Assembly: GCA_927911745.1 (NCBI GenBank)
Contig: CAKMQF010000040.1
Location: 1-17,092, forward strand
Direction of reading: 5' to 3'
DNA from: an uncultured Gemella sp.
Lineage (GTDB): Bacteria; Bacillota; Bacilli; Staphylococcales; Gemellaceae
Length of the DNA: 17,092 bases
Shown: positions 1 to 8,611 of the stretch, in pieces
Numbering within the stretch: position 1 is the stretch's first letter
How the letters are laid out: each line of letters begins with the position of its first letter
The notes under the pieces: model-generated
The model's database searches: none
What the model was told of the DNA's origin: nothing
The model's input: only the letters and a program-made list of their open reading frames with translations
Made by a program: the position numbers and the translations under genes

Positions 1-2
1 TC

Positions 3-134
3 ATATTAGAAAATATTAGTACACCATATAATTATCATAATTTTTTTATAATTCCTCATCATCCATATTTATTAATAATAGTCAATGTATCCAAATATAT
101 TAATGGTAATATATCATATAAAAATATTTATTAG
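3..134 (+). CDS. possible C-terminal end of an unknown protein (5' end outside window)
   Basis: Plus-strand frame 3 stays open from the left edge to a TAG at 132-134, about 43 codons. It reads roughly ...ENISTPYNYHNFF... and ends ...NGNISYKNIY. An open stretch of this length is noticeable in such AT-rich DNA, and it stops about 50 bases before a hairpin terminator that could serve both strands, as expected for a gene converging on suf. I do not recognise the family. The composition (Ile, Asn, Tyr, His) is also what random AT-rich sequence gives, so this may be chance. Confidence 0.25.
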   Translation: MLENISTPYNYHNFFIIPHHPYLLIIVNVSKYINGNISYKNIY

Positions 135-184
135 TCTCTAATTAGAATTCTTTAATTATTATTTTCTTAATTATATTTATTACT

Positions 185-222
185 AAAAAAACTCTGTAAA
201 CCTAAATAAAGATTTACAGAGT
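185..222 (-). terminator. rho-independent terminator of the suf operon
   Basis: A 10-bp perfect inverted repeat, actctgtaaa (191-200) and tttacagagt (213-222), has an 11-12 base loop. On the minus strand it is followed by seven consecutive T (191-185). It lies 18 bases beyond the sufB stop codon. The plus strand also has a short T-rich tail, so weak bidirectional use is possible. Confidence 0.85.
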
Positions 223-239
223 CAAATTTTATAATATTT

Positions 240-1635
240 TTATCCTATTGATCCTTCCATCTCAAATGAAATTAATCTGTTTAATTCTACAGCATATTCC
301 ATTGGAAGTTCTTTTGTAAGGTTCGATGAATCCCATAACTATCATTTCTGTAGCTTGTCCTTCATCAAGACCTCTACTCATTAAGTAGAATAGTTGCTCT
401 TCTGATACTTTAGATACTTTTGCTTCGTGTTCTAAAGATACGTTAGAGTTTTTAACGATGTTGTAAGGAATAGTATCAGATGTTGAGTATTCATCTAAGA
501 TTAATGTATCACATTCAATGTTTGAACGCGAACCTTCAGAGTTTTTACCGAAGTGAATCCATCCACGGTAGTTAACTTTACCACCACGACGAGACATTGA
601 TTTAGAAACAACAGTAGATGATGTTCTAGGTGCTAAGTGAATCATCTTAGAACCTGCGTCAAGTACTTGCCCTTCACTAGCCATAGCGATAGATAGTGTA
701 CTTCCACTTGCTCCTTCTCCAACTAAAATACACGCTGGATATTTCATAGTTAATTTCGAACCTAAGTTTCCATCAACCCATTCCATAGTACCGTTTTTCT
801 CAACAATCGCACGCTTAGTAACTAAATTATAAACATTTGTTGACCAGTTTTGAATAGTTGTATATCTGAAACGAGCATTTTCTTTGATAAAAATTTCTAC
901 AACAGCAGCGTGTAATGAACTTGCTGAGTATGTCGGAGCAGTACATCCTTCTACGTAGTGTAGAGAAGAGTTTTTCTCAATAATAATTAATGTACGCTCA
1001 AATTGCCCCATTTTTTCACTGTTAATTCTGAAGTATGCTTGAAGCGGTGCTTCTACTGATACATTCTCTGGACAGTAGATGAATGATCCACCTGACCATA
1101 CCGCAGAGTTTAATGCAGCGAATTTATTATCGTTGAAATCAACAGCTTTTGAGAAATATTCTTTGAAGATTTCTTCATGATTTTTTAATGCTGTATCTGT
1201 GTCTTCGAAAATAATTCCTTTTTCTTCGAATTGTTTATGCATATTGTGATAAACTACTTCTGATTCATATTGTGCAGAAACTCCTGCAAGGTATTTTTGT
1301 TCAGCTTCTGGAATACCAAGTTTTTCAAAAGTATTTTTAATTTCTTGTGGTACTTCGTCCCATGAACGTTCTGTTTTTCTGATGGTTTTACATAGTATGT
1401 TAAGTCCTCAAATCAATTTCAGATAAGTCTCCACCCCATGTAGGCATTGGCATTCTATAGAACTCTTTTAATGCATTTAGACGATATTCTAACATCCATT
1501 TAGGTTCTTCTTTTCTTTCAGAAATTGTTTTTAACGATTTCTTTTTGTTAATCCTTTATCAGTCTTGAATATAGATACATCTTTATCTGAAAAACCATAC
1601 TGATAATCGGTAAACATTTCTTCATTTTTATTCAA
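240..1635 (-). CDS. sufB: Fe-S cluster assembly scaffold protein SufB (frame broken by indels)
   Basis: SufB is the core subunit of the SufBC2D scaffold, on which Fe-S clusters are assembled in the cytosol. The longest intact piece (1242 to about 325) carries the typical C-terminal half: the [13 protein letters not shown] segment, the LEHEAKVSK motif with its conserved His/Glu, and [12 protein letters not shown]. Corrected reading begins at a TTG at 1635, preceded by GGAG with 8-base spacing, and starts (M)[18 protein letters not shown]. It ends ...[11 protein letters not shown] at a TAA at 242-240. Five breaks are visible: an extra A in the runs at 1542-1546 and 1528-1532, a missing T near 1411, a missing A at 1374-1378, and two bases missing (or one extra) near 320. 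Corrected length is 465 aa, the normal family length. No ATG fits the N-terminus before codon 7, so the TTG start is preferred. It is the last gene of the suf operon. The identity is certain; the breaks look like sequencing errors. Confidence 0.93.
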
Positions 1636-1647
1636 TGCAATCACTCC
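1633..1647 (-). promoter_or_regulatory. ribosome binding site setting the TTG start of sufB
   Basis: The minus strand reads GAAGGAGTGATTGCATTG. GGAG sits 8 bases from the TTG at 1635-1633. The other TTG, at 1640-1638, runs straight into a stop (TTG CAT TGA) and is excluded. The first in-frame ATG lies 6 codons further in, with no spaced purine-rich site. Confidence 0.7.
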
Positions 1648-1652
1648 TTCTT

Positions 1653-2082
1653 CTATTTATTTTCTTCTAAAATTTTTTCTGTAATTTTCCATGCTAACGT
1701 AGCGCATTTAACCCTAGCTGGAAGTTGAGAAATATTTTGTAATGAAATACTATCTTCTAAGTTTTCTTCATTAAATTCATTTCCCATAATCATATTTAAA
1801 AAGTCTTTAATCTTGGCATTAGCTTTTTCTACTGATAAACCTTTTAATTCCTCAGTTAACATAGAAGCTGAAGCTAGTGAAATTGAACAACCAGTTCCTA
1901 CGAATTTAATATCTTCAATAATATCATCTACTAATTTCATACTAACTGTTATTTTATCACCACAAGATGGATTCAACATCTCCAACTTATAACCGCTCTC
2001 TATTTCCCCATTATTTCTAGGATGCTTACTATGATCTAAGATTACTTGTTTATATAAAACTTTTTAAATCACTAAAACTCAT
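1653..2082 (-). CDS. sufU: SufU sulfurtransferase, zinc-dependent partner of SufS (one frameshift)
   Basis: SufU is an IscU-like zinc protein that accepts persulfide sulfur from SufS and passes it to the SufBCD scaffold. In Gram-positive bacteria it replaces SufE. The corrected protein of 142 aa starts MSFSDLKSLYKQVILDH and has the expected zinc ligands: Cys40 and Asp42 (NPSCGD), Cys65 (GCSIS) and Cys126 (KCATLAW). The ATG at 2082 follows AAGGAG by 9 bases. One extra base in the A run at 2056-2059 (plus strand) breaks the frame after about 8 codons, so uncorrected reading gives only the last 110 residues from an internal ATG. The start lies inside the end of sufS, overlapping it by 11 bases. 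The sufB start follows 17 bases after the sufU end. Confidence 0.93.
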
Positions 2083-3301
2083 TTTCAAAAACTCCTTCGT
2101 TTCTTTTAATGTTTGAATAAAGAAATCTATCTCTTCTTTTGTATTATATAAATATAGACTAGCTCTAGCTACTGAGTATGTTCCTAGCTTTCCTAATAAT
2201 GGTTGAGTACACTGATGCCCTGCTCTTATGCAAATACCTTTTTCGTCTAAGAAACTCGTTAAATCATGAGGATGTACTCCTACCAAGTTAAAAGTAATTA
2301 GTGAGACTCTCTCTTCAATATTTTTAGTTCCATAAATCTCTATGTTATCAATCTTAGAAAGTTCAGAATACATATATTCAGTAAGTTCTTTAGTGTACTT
2401 TTCAATATTTTCTAATCCTATACTATCTAGATACTTAATAGCAGCACCTAACCCTGCAGCTTGAGCAAGCAGTGGTGTTCCGGCTTCAAATTTATCAGGA
2501 AGAATTGCCCATGTTGCTGAATCATCCTCAACAATACCGATCATTCCGCCACCGAATTCAACTGGATCAAATTTTTTCTAGTAGTTGTTTTTTACCATAT
2601 AAAACTCCAATACCAGTAGGTCCACACATTTTATGCGCACTAAAGGCCAAAAAGTCACAGTTCATTTTTTGAACATCAATCTTTAAATGAGGAGCGGATT
2701 GCGCTGCATCTACTACAAAATAAATATCCTTATCTTTTAATAAATCACCAATTTCATAAACAGGGTTTATATTACCTAGCACATTAGAAGCATGACACAT
2801 TGATACAATTTTAGTTTTATCTGTAATAAATTCTTTTAATTGTTCAATACTAATTCTTCCTTCTTCATCTATCTCTAAATATTTTAGAACAAGATTTTTT
2901 CGTTTAGCTAGTTGCTGCCAAGGAATAATATTAGCATGGTGTTCCATGTAAGTAAGGATAATTTCATCACCTTCAGTTACATCTTGTTCTAAAATTCTTG
3001 CTGCGAAATTTAAACTTTCAGTAGTTCCACTAGTATAGATTACTTCTTCATAACTACTTGCATTTATAAATTCTCTAACTAACTCTTTAGATTCTTCGTA
3101 TATTTTCTCTGATTCATTACCCAAGGTATAAACAGACCTATGAATATTTGAATTATAATTTTTATAGTAATCTGTAATTGCATCGATCACTTGATTAGGT
3201 TTTTGAGTAGTAGCTCCATTATCAAAAAATATCAAATCATTTCCTGATATCTTTCTATTTAATATAGGAAAGTCTTCTCTATATTTACTAAAATCTATCA
3301 T
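2072..3301 (-). CDS. sufS: cysteine desulfurase SufS (two frameshifts)
   Basis: SufS is a PLP-dependent class V aminotransferase-fold enzyme that converts cysteine to alanine and holds the sulfur as a persulfide for SufU. Visible residues are His121/His122 (EHHANIIPW), Asp198 (VVDAAQS) at the PLP ring, Lys224 (SAHKMCGPTG) for the Schiff base, and the persulfide Cys at about 364 (RAGHQCTQPL). Translation starts at ATG 3301 (MIDFSKYREDFP). One extra A in the run at 2572-2577 splits the gene at LLEK/FDPVEFGGG. A missing base in the A run at 2087-2091 hides the true end: with six T there, the minus strand reads ...KEFFENEF and TAG at 2074-2072. Corrected length is 409 aa, normal for the family. 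The sufD stop is two bases upstream. The gene's last bases carry the sufU ribosome site and start. Confidence 0.94.
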
Positions 3302-3303
3302 TA

Positions 3304-4590
3304 TTACTCACTCTCGTTATTATTAATTTTTTCATCAATAAGCACTGTTACAAGTTCTTTAATTTTATCTACTGTTAACTCTGAGATTACTGGAGATAGG
3401 AATCCATGAACTAATAATCTACTAGATTCTTTTCTAGTTAATCCTCTACTTTGTAAGTAGTATAGTTGTTCTTCATCAATACGACCTAGTGATGCTCCGT
3501 GTCCAGCCATAACATCATTTTCATCGATTAATAGCATTGGGTTTGCATCTGCTTTTGCTTCTGAAGAAAGTGTCAACATTCTTGAACTTTGGTAAGCATT
3601 AGAACCTGTCGCACCTTTTACGATAAATCCTACACCGTTAAATACGATATGTGATCTATCTAATAGTACACCGTGTTGTAAGATGTCACCTTTACTACTT
3701 AATCCTTGGTTAACTACTTCACTATTGAAGTAAGTTTTTTGTTCTTTAACCCCTAGAGTAACAATCTTAAGATTTGCTTCAGAACCATCTCCTAGAATGT
3801 TCGTTGTATTATCGTGATATACATCTGCTTCATCCATTGCAGCAACATTCCAGTTAATTAATGAATCTCTATAAGTTAAACCACGACGTAAAATAGTTCC
3901 ACGTTTTTCACCTGGTTGGTTTGTAATTGAACTATAGTTAATTTGAGCTCCTTCGTGTGCAACTACTTCAGAAACTAAACTGAATGGAGCTTTATCCTCT
4001 TTTTGATTATTTACGTAGTTTTCAATAAAGTTAAACTTAGCGTTATTTCCAACTTGAATAGTTACATGGTTGAATAAACTTTGTTCTTTATCAGAAATCA
4101 CGATATATTGAAGCGGTTCTTCAATTACAGCATTATCTTTAACATCAATAAATAGTCCAGCATTTAATAATGTATAGTGAACAGCTGTTACTTTGCTTTC
4201 TGCATAGTCAACTACACTCATAAAGCTATCTTTAATATGATCATCATTCATTGCAGTGAAAATATCTTTAATGATAACTTTATCAGCATATTTTTCTGGA
4301 ATATTAATATGTACAATAGTATTGTTCTTTTGAACTACAGCAAAATCATCGCTATTAATACCATATTCAGCTATATCTACATTTCCTTCATTTTCTAATC
4401 TTAGAGTTGAAAAATCAACATTAAATAAGTTCCATCTTTCTAACTCCATAGACTCTAATTTTGGAAAAGGTAACGTATAACTCTTATATAAAGCTAATTT
4501 TCTAGTATTTAAAAACCAAGTAGGCTCATTAGTATTAGAAAATATGCTTTGTAAAGTTTTAATACTTAGTTTTAATTTATTATTCTCCAT
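3304..4590 (-). CDS. sufD: Fe-S cluster assembly protein SufD
   Basis: An intact 428-aa SufD, the SufB paralogue that forms the heterodimer carrying two SufC ATPases and contributes a cluster-assembly ligand. The N-terminal helical part includes NEPTWFLNTRKLALY, and a right-handed beta-helix core follows. The C-terminal motif AGHGASLGRIDEEQLYYLQSRGL contains the conserved His that corresponds to the SufD ligand of the E. coli complex. The start ATG at 4590 is one base from the sufC stop, and the stop is two bases from the sufS start, so translation is probably coupled. No frame break is present, unlike its neighbours sufS, sufU and sufB. It could only be confused with SufB, but the operon already has one and the sequence is clearly the D type. 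Confidence 0.95.
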   Translation of the reverse strand: MENNKLKLSIKTLQSIFSNTNEPTWFLNTRKLALYKSYTLPFPKLESMELERWNLFNVDFSTLRLENEGNVDIAEYGINSDDFAVVQKNNTIVHINIPEKYADKVIIKDIFTAMNDDHIKDSFMSVVDYAESKVTAVHYTLLNAGLFIDVKDNAVIEEPLQYIVISDKEQSLFNHVTIQVGNNAKFNFIENYVNNQKEDKAPFSLVSEVVAHEGAQINYSSITNQPGEKRGTILRRGLTYRDSLINWNVAAMDEADVYHDNTTNILGDGSEANLKIVTLGVKEQKTYFNSEVVNQGLSSKGDILQHGVLLDRSHIVFNGVGFIVKGATGSNAYQSSRMLTLSSEAKADANPMLLIDENDVMAGHGASLGRIDEEQLYYLQSRGLTRKESSRLLVHGFLSPVISELTVDKIKELVTVLIDEKINNNESE

Positions 4591-4591
4591 A

Positions 4592-5332
4592 TTAAACCTC
4601 TTCTTTTAACCAGTCATAACCTTCTTTTTCTAAACGAAGTGCTAGCTCAGGTCCACCTGATTTTACGATTTTCCCATCCATAAGTACGTGTACAAAATCT
4701 GGCTCAATATAATCTAATAATCTTTGGTAGTGAGTGATGATTAAGCAACCGAAGTTTTCTCCACGCATCTTATTAACACCTTTTGATACAATTTTTAGTG
4801 CATCAATATCTAATCCAGAGTCGATTTCATCTAGAATAGCAAATTTAGGTTCTAACATCATCATTTGTAATATTTCATTACGTTTCTTTTCTCCTCCAGA
4901 GAAACCATCATTTACATAACGTTGAGACATTTTTAGATCCATTTCTAAAAATTCCATAGTCTTATCTAATTTTTTAATGTATTGCATTAAAGGAATACTA
5001 TCTTCACGTTGCGCATTAATTGCAGATTTAATAAATTCTGAAGTTGGTACTCCTGGTACTTCAGATGGATATTGCATTGCTAGGAATAGTCCAGCTCGAG
5101 CTCTTTCGTCAACTTCCATTTCTAGTACTTCTTCACCATCTAATAAAATACTTCCACCATCTACTTCATATTTAGGATGACCCATAATAGCTGATGCTAA
5201 AGTAGATTTACCTGCACCATTTGGTCCCATTACGGCATGTATCTCACCAGATTTAATTTCTAAATTTAGTCCTTTTAATATTTGTTTTTCATTAATTGAT
5301 ACTTCTAGATTTTTTATATCAAGAACTGACAT
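4592..5332 (-). CDS. sufC: Fe-S assembly ATPase SufC
   Basis: SufC is the ABC-type ATPase whose dimerisation drives rearrangement of the SufBCD scaffold. It is soluble and not a transporter. The 246-aa protein is intact: Walker [10 protein letters not shown] at 36-44, ABC signature FSGGEKKR at 144-151, Walker B with catalytic Glu ([12 protein letters not shown], 164-175), and switch His201 in [10 protein letters not shown]. The segment [14 protein letters not shown] is typical of SufC rather than of importers. ATG at 5332 follows GGAGG by 7 bases. It is the first gene of sufCDSUB, behind a good sigma-A-type promoter. Confidence 0.97.
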   Translation of the reverse strand: MSVLDIKNLEVSINEKQILKGLNLEIKSGEIHAVMGPNGAGKSTLASAIMGHPKYEVDGGSILLDGEEVLEMEVDERARAGLFLAMQYPSEVPGVPTSEFIKSAINAQREDSIPLMQYIKKLDKTMEFLEMDLKMSQRYVNDGFSGGEKKRNEILQMMMLEPKFAILDEIDSGLDIDALKIVSKGVNKMRGENFGCLIITHYQRLLDYIEPDFVHVLMDGKIVKSGGPELALRLEKEGYDWLKEEV

Positions 5333-5408
5333 TTTATTTCCTCCATCTCATATATTTGTTGCGATTAAATCATATAAAACATTAATTATCGCAAATTACA
5401 TAAGTATT

Positions 5409-5437
5409 ATTATAAAGGTTTTCACATGTTTTATCAA
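5409..5437 (-). promoter_or_regulatory. sigma-A-type promoter of the suf operon
   Basis: The minus strand has TTGATA (5437-5432), a 17-base spacer and TATAAT (5414-5409), which is one mismatch from consensus. A start near 5402 leaves a leader of about 70 bases before sufC. The leader contains a short GCGAT...ATCGC inverted repeat (5361-5392) but no riboswitch I recognise. Confidence 0.8.
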
Positions 5438-5484
5438 ATTATTGGTTCGAACACTCTCTAGATAAACACTTCTATTTATAAAAA

Positions 5485-5522
5485 ATAAATCCTCAAATTT
5501 CATTTGAAATTCGAGGATTTAT
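5485..5522 (-). terminator. terminator of the glycerate kinase-permease-peptidase operon
   Basis: A long near-perfect inverted repeat. The outer stem is ataaatcctc (5485-5494) with gaggatttat (5513-5522). An inner stem is formed by aatttca and tgaaatt. On the minus strand the hairpin is followed by a T-rich tail (TTTTT at 5485-5481). It sits just after the peptidase stop and upstream of the suf promoter, insulating the two operons. Confidence 0.85.
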
Positions 5523-5531
5523 CTATATAAT

Positions 5532-6428
5532 TTATTTTGAAAATTCCCACATAGCTACTATTTCAGTTTTTAAATCTTCATAAGACCATTTTTTTTAACG
5601 TTCTTGTATAACTATTTGGATCATTGATTATAAATTTTCCTTCATCATCTACTCCTGTTATCAAAATAATATGTCCAACAGTTGTAAACTTACCTGGATG
5701 AACAGAGGCGATAATTGGATTTCCTTTACTTAAAACAGATTTCATAGCTTCTTCATTAAGTGGTACACCAGTTGATTTAACTCCATATTCTTTAGCAATA
5801 TAATCGAAGAAACTCCATTTTGTACCTGCATCTGTAAAGTATCCACTGGCATCTTCTTTTTCAGCTATATTTTTTGGTGTAATTGATTATCATCTAATAT
5901 TCCACTTAGTGCCATCGCTACACAAGTTGGCCCACAACCACCAATAGCAACGTTTGTTCCACCTAATTTATCATAAGCCCAACGTTTATCCCATTGGATA
6001 TAATAAGGAAACTTCCTATTAATTTCAACTGTTTCTCCTTGTTCAAACGGTGTTGCTTCTTGACCGGCAAGATAACCAAGTACATATTGTGTAGCATCTT
6101 TGTTATTAACTAGTAATTTTTGTTCAGCTTCTGGAAGGTTCTCTCTTTGTAAATAAATTAATTGTCCTATAAGACTACCGTTTGCATTTTGAAGTAGATT
6201 ATTTTCAACTCCATTTGGATTGGTAATAAATGGATAAGGTTGCGTTACCCCCTTAATACCATCTCTTGCATTAGCTACATTTTCTGTTTTTAATACATTA
6301 GTACTGTTATTTTCATCTTTTAAAAATTTATTAAACCAAGTAATCTTATTACTTTGAGTAACGTAAAGTATAACTGTACATAGAATAATGAACACTATTG
6401 TCATTATTCTAATCCTTTTTCTTTTCAT
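5532..6428 (-). CDS. membrane-anchored C39-like cysteine peptidase (two frameshifts)
   Basis: The N-terminus has a basic head, MKRKRIR, then a hydrophobic stretch (residues 9-24) consistent with an uncleaved signal anchor, so the rest should lie outside the membrane. After a linker of about 110 residues comes a peptidase C39-like domain. It opens with FPYYIQWDKRWAYDKLGG, followed by GGCGPTCVAMALS with the likely catalytic Cys165. After correction, TTVGHIILITGV (His253) and FIINDPN (Asp270) complete a Cys-His-Asp triad. One base is missing near 5881 (after LDDNQL, where TPKNIAEKED should follow), and there is one extra base in the T run at 5589-5596. Corrected length is 298 aa, ending ...VAMWEFSK at 5532. 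Substrate is unknown; peptidoglycan or a secreted peptide is possible. ATG at 6428 follows an AGAGGTG site. It is the last gene of a three-gene operon, 12 bases after the permease. Confidence 0.8.
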
Positions 6429-6440
6429 TATTACACCTCT

Positions 6441-7304
6441 CTATTTATTTTTTATGACTAAAATCACTCCTACTGAGATAACTATAATATATCCGATTAA
6501 ACTTTGCAAGTCAGGTAACTCGTTAAAAAATATAAACCCTAAGATTCCCGAAAATAACACTTGTGAATAATCAAACACTGATATATTTTTTGCCGCCGCA
6601 TACTTATAAGCAAACGTCACTCCATATTGACCTATTGTCGCGGAAGCTCCTGCTAGTATTAGCATCGATAGTTGACACATTGTCATCGCCCTGTAATCAA
6701 AAATTAAGTAAGGTAATAATAGTATCGTAGATAATGATGAGAAAAAGAATATAATAAACTCTCCAGATACATTATGCCTTCCAAGATATCTTACACACGT
6801 ATACGCTATCCCAGAGCAAAATGCTCCTAAAAGCGCTGCTAGAGCTCCTGTACTTATTAATCCATCACCCGTTGGTTTTATAATAAATCCAACTCCGATA
6901 AATGCTATAACAATTGCTATAAATTGGAATTTTGTCATTCGTTCTTTAAAAAATATATACGATAAGATAATAATTACAAACGGTGAAAGTTTTTGTATGA
7001 TAGTAGAATCAGCAAGACTAATATGAGAAATTGCATAAAAGTTAAATACTAATCCTATCGTACCAAAAATACTTCTTGATATTAGTACACTCCAAGAAAC
7101 TTTATTACTTGGTAGATTTATATTTTTCCAGTGCTTTATTAAAGGAATTGATGAAATTCCAACAGCTATAATATTTCTAAAAAATCCTTTTTGCATGGAA
7201 GGCAAATCGCCTGCTAGCTTTATAAATAGAGCCATCAATGAGAAACCGAAACCTGACATTATTATACAAAATATTCCCATTAGTATATTATTCTTTTTAT
7301 CCAT
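6441..7304 (-). CDS. EamA/DMT-family permease
   Basis: A 287-aa integral membrane protein of the drug/metabolite transporter (EamA) type, with about ten hydrophobic segments arranged as two similar halves. The first half includes GFGFSLMALFIKLAGDLPSM, and each half ends in a characteristic helix (SYIFFKERMTKFQFIAI in the first, LGFIFFNELPDLQSLIGY in the second). Substrate cannot be told from sequence; relatives export amino acids, metabolites or drugs. I chose ATG 7304 (MDKKNNILMG) over the in-frame ATG at 7349 because TTGGAG lies 7 bases before it. The longer form would add 15 residues encoded inside the glycerate kinase gene. It overlaps the glycerate kinase end by 8 bases, so translational coupling is likely. 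Confidence 0.85.
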   Translation of the reverse strand: MDKKNNILMGIFCIIMSGFGFSLMALFIKLAGDLPSMQKGFFRNIIAVGISSIPLIKHWKNINLPSNKVSWSVLISRSIFGTIGLVFNFYAISHISLADSTIIQKLSPFVIIILSYIFFKERMTKFQFIAIVIAFIGVGFIIKPTGDGLISTGALAALLGAFCSGIAYTCVRYLGRHNVSGEFIIFFFSSLSTILLLPYLIFDYRAMTMCQLSMLILAGASATIGQYGVTFAYKYAAAKNISVFDYSQVLFSGILGFIFFNELPDLQSLIGYIIVISVGVILVIKNK

Positions 7305-8442
7305 TATTAAACTCCAATATATTAAATATTTGAACAATTGTATTTTCAAGATTCTCTTTAGAAACTTTTTTATCCATTGCTTTATTTAATGGTATAAATC
7401 TTCTTTGAATTGAAAACGAAGCATCAATTAATTTTTTATCATCTTTATTTAATTTAGATATTTCATCATCTAGAATATTGCCTGCTAAAAATATAACTTT
7501 TTTATTAAACTTCTTAGCTACTCTAGCAATTTCAATTGGAGCTTTCCCCATAAAACTCTGTTTGTCTAGTTTTCCTTCTCCAGTAATAACAATATCCATA
7601 TCTTGTATAATTTCTTCTAACCCTAAATAGTTAATCATAAATTGTGAACCTGATTGAATTGTCGCATTACTAAACGACATAAAAGCAAAACCTAATCCTC
7701 CAGCTGCTCCACTACCCTCATTGAAAATATTGTTTTGCTGCACTACAGTATTTACAATATCCGCAAAGTTTTCAATATACTTATCTGCTTCTTGAAATTT
7801 ACTCTCAGATAATCCTTTTTGTTTAGAATAAACATATGTAGCCCCATTTATTCCTATAAGGGGATTATTCACATCACTTATTATAGTAAACTTGGCATTT
7901 TTAAATTTATCATTAATAAATCTTAAATCAATTTTGTTAATTTTCATTAAATCATCCATACCATGTTTACAAGGATTACCATTTTTATCAGTAAACTGTA
8001 TTCCTAGTTCACTTAACATACCAATTCCACAATCATTAGTTGCACTGCCACCTAATCCAATTATAAAATGATTAATTCCTTTTTTAAGCAAAAACGAAAT
8101 TAATCTACCTAAACCAACAGTAGAGGTTTTATACGGATCTCTCTGAGTATCTTTAAGATGCTTAAGACCTATCACTTCCGCAATCTCAATAACTGCTTCT
8201 TTTCTTTTAGTATCTAACAGATAGTTTACCTCGCATTCTTGACGTGCTGCATTAATAGTTTTAAATTTCATTTTCTCAAATCCTTTAAATAATGCTAAAA
8301 AACCATCTCCACCATCAGCAACAGGTTGAATAAGTGTAGTAATATTATCATAATTACTATTTAATTTATCAGAAATAATCTCTCCAATTTCTAGTGATGA
8401 TAATGATCCTTTAAACTCATTTACGGCTACTAATACTTTCAT
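7297..8442 (-). CDS. glycerate kinase (GlxK/GarK family)
   Basis: Phosphorylates D-glycerate using ATP, linking glycerate to glycolysis; family members give 2- or 3-phosphoglycerate and the product here is not decided by sequence. The intact 381-aa protein has the full set of family marks: NEFKGSLSSLEIGE at the N-terminus (usually DSFKGSLSA), QPVADGGDG (39-47), GLGGSATNDCG (129-139), GSGAAGGLG (243-251) and TGEGKLDKQS (287-296). ATG 8442 has GGAG 10 bases upstream. It is the first gene of an operon with a permease and a secreted-type peptidase. The 150 AT-rich bases upstream contain no clear promoter that I would name. No glyoxylate or tartronate genes are nearby, so the source of its glycerate is unclear. 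Confidence 0.93.
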   Translation of the reverse strand: MKVLVAVNEFKGSLSSLEIGEIISDKLNSNYDNITTLIQPVADGGDGFLALFKGFEKMKFKTINAARQECEVNYLLDTKRKEAVIEIAEVIGLKHLKDTQRDPYKTSTVGLGRLISFLLKKGINHFIIGLGGSATNDCGIGMLSELGIQFTDKNGNPCKHGMDDLMKINKIDLRFINDKFKNAKFTIISDVNNPLIGINGATYVYSKQKGLSESKFQEADKYIENFADIVNTVVQQNNIFNEGSGAAGGLGFAFMSFSNATIQSGSQFMINYLGLEEIIQDMDIVITGEGKLDKQSFMGKAPIEIARVAKKFNKKVIFLAGNILDDEISKLNKDDKKLIDASFSIQRRFIPLNKAMDKKVSKENLENTIVQIFNILEFNNG

Positions 8443-8576
8443 AAAGTTACAACTCCACTTACAAAATTCTTATAATCCATTTAGATTAATTTTATCATTA
8501 AAATCAATATTTATAAAAGTTATAAACTTGAAAATTAAAATAAAAACATTTTCATTGATAAAATTTACACAAATAC

Positions 8577-8605
8577 TTTAAATTTATTATTTTTTTTAGT
8601 ATAAT
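8577..8605 (+). promoter_or_regulatory. promoter of the plus-strand noncoding RNA
   Basis: A perfect TATAAT at 8600-8605 is preceded at 17 bases by TTTAAA (8577-8582), a four-of-six match to the -35 consensus. The predicted start is near 8612, immediately before the first hairpin of the RNA. No plus-strand reading frame of gene length follows, which supports transcription of an RNA gene. Confidence 0.6.
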
Positions 8606-8611
8606 AATTAT

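Noticed and set aside
240..1635. sufB as a genuine pseudogene
   Set aside because: All five breaks are small and mostly in homopolymers, the protein is otherwise fully conserved, the rest of the operon is present, and seven neighbouring genes show the same error type.
1653..1985. SufU as a 110-aa protein starting at MEMLNPSCGD
   Set aside because: The 5' part reads as SufU (MSFSDLKSLYKQVILDH...) from ATG 2082 with an AAGGAG site, once one extra base is allowed for. The internal ATG lies just before the first zinc ligand and has no fitting start context.
2050..2544. A separate small aminotransferase gene next to a truncated one
   Set aside because: The two pieces join seamlessly as SufS when one A in a six-A run is removed; they are one gene.
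2472..2672. Plus-strand reading frames opposite suf, xseA, alaS and tkt (such as 2472-2672, 4177-4398, 10792-11025, 12497-12784)
   Set aside because: They are antisense to clearly coding frames, lack ribosome sites and resemble no protein family; they are shadows.
7302..7349. Longer start for the permease at ATG 7349
   Set aside because: The extra 15 residues are encoded within the glycerate kinase gene, and the ATG at 7304 has a well-spaced TTGGAG.
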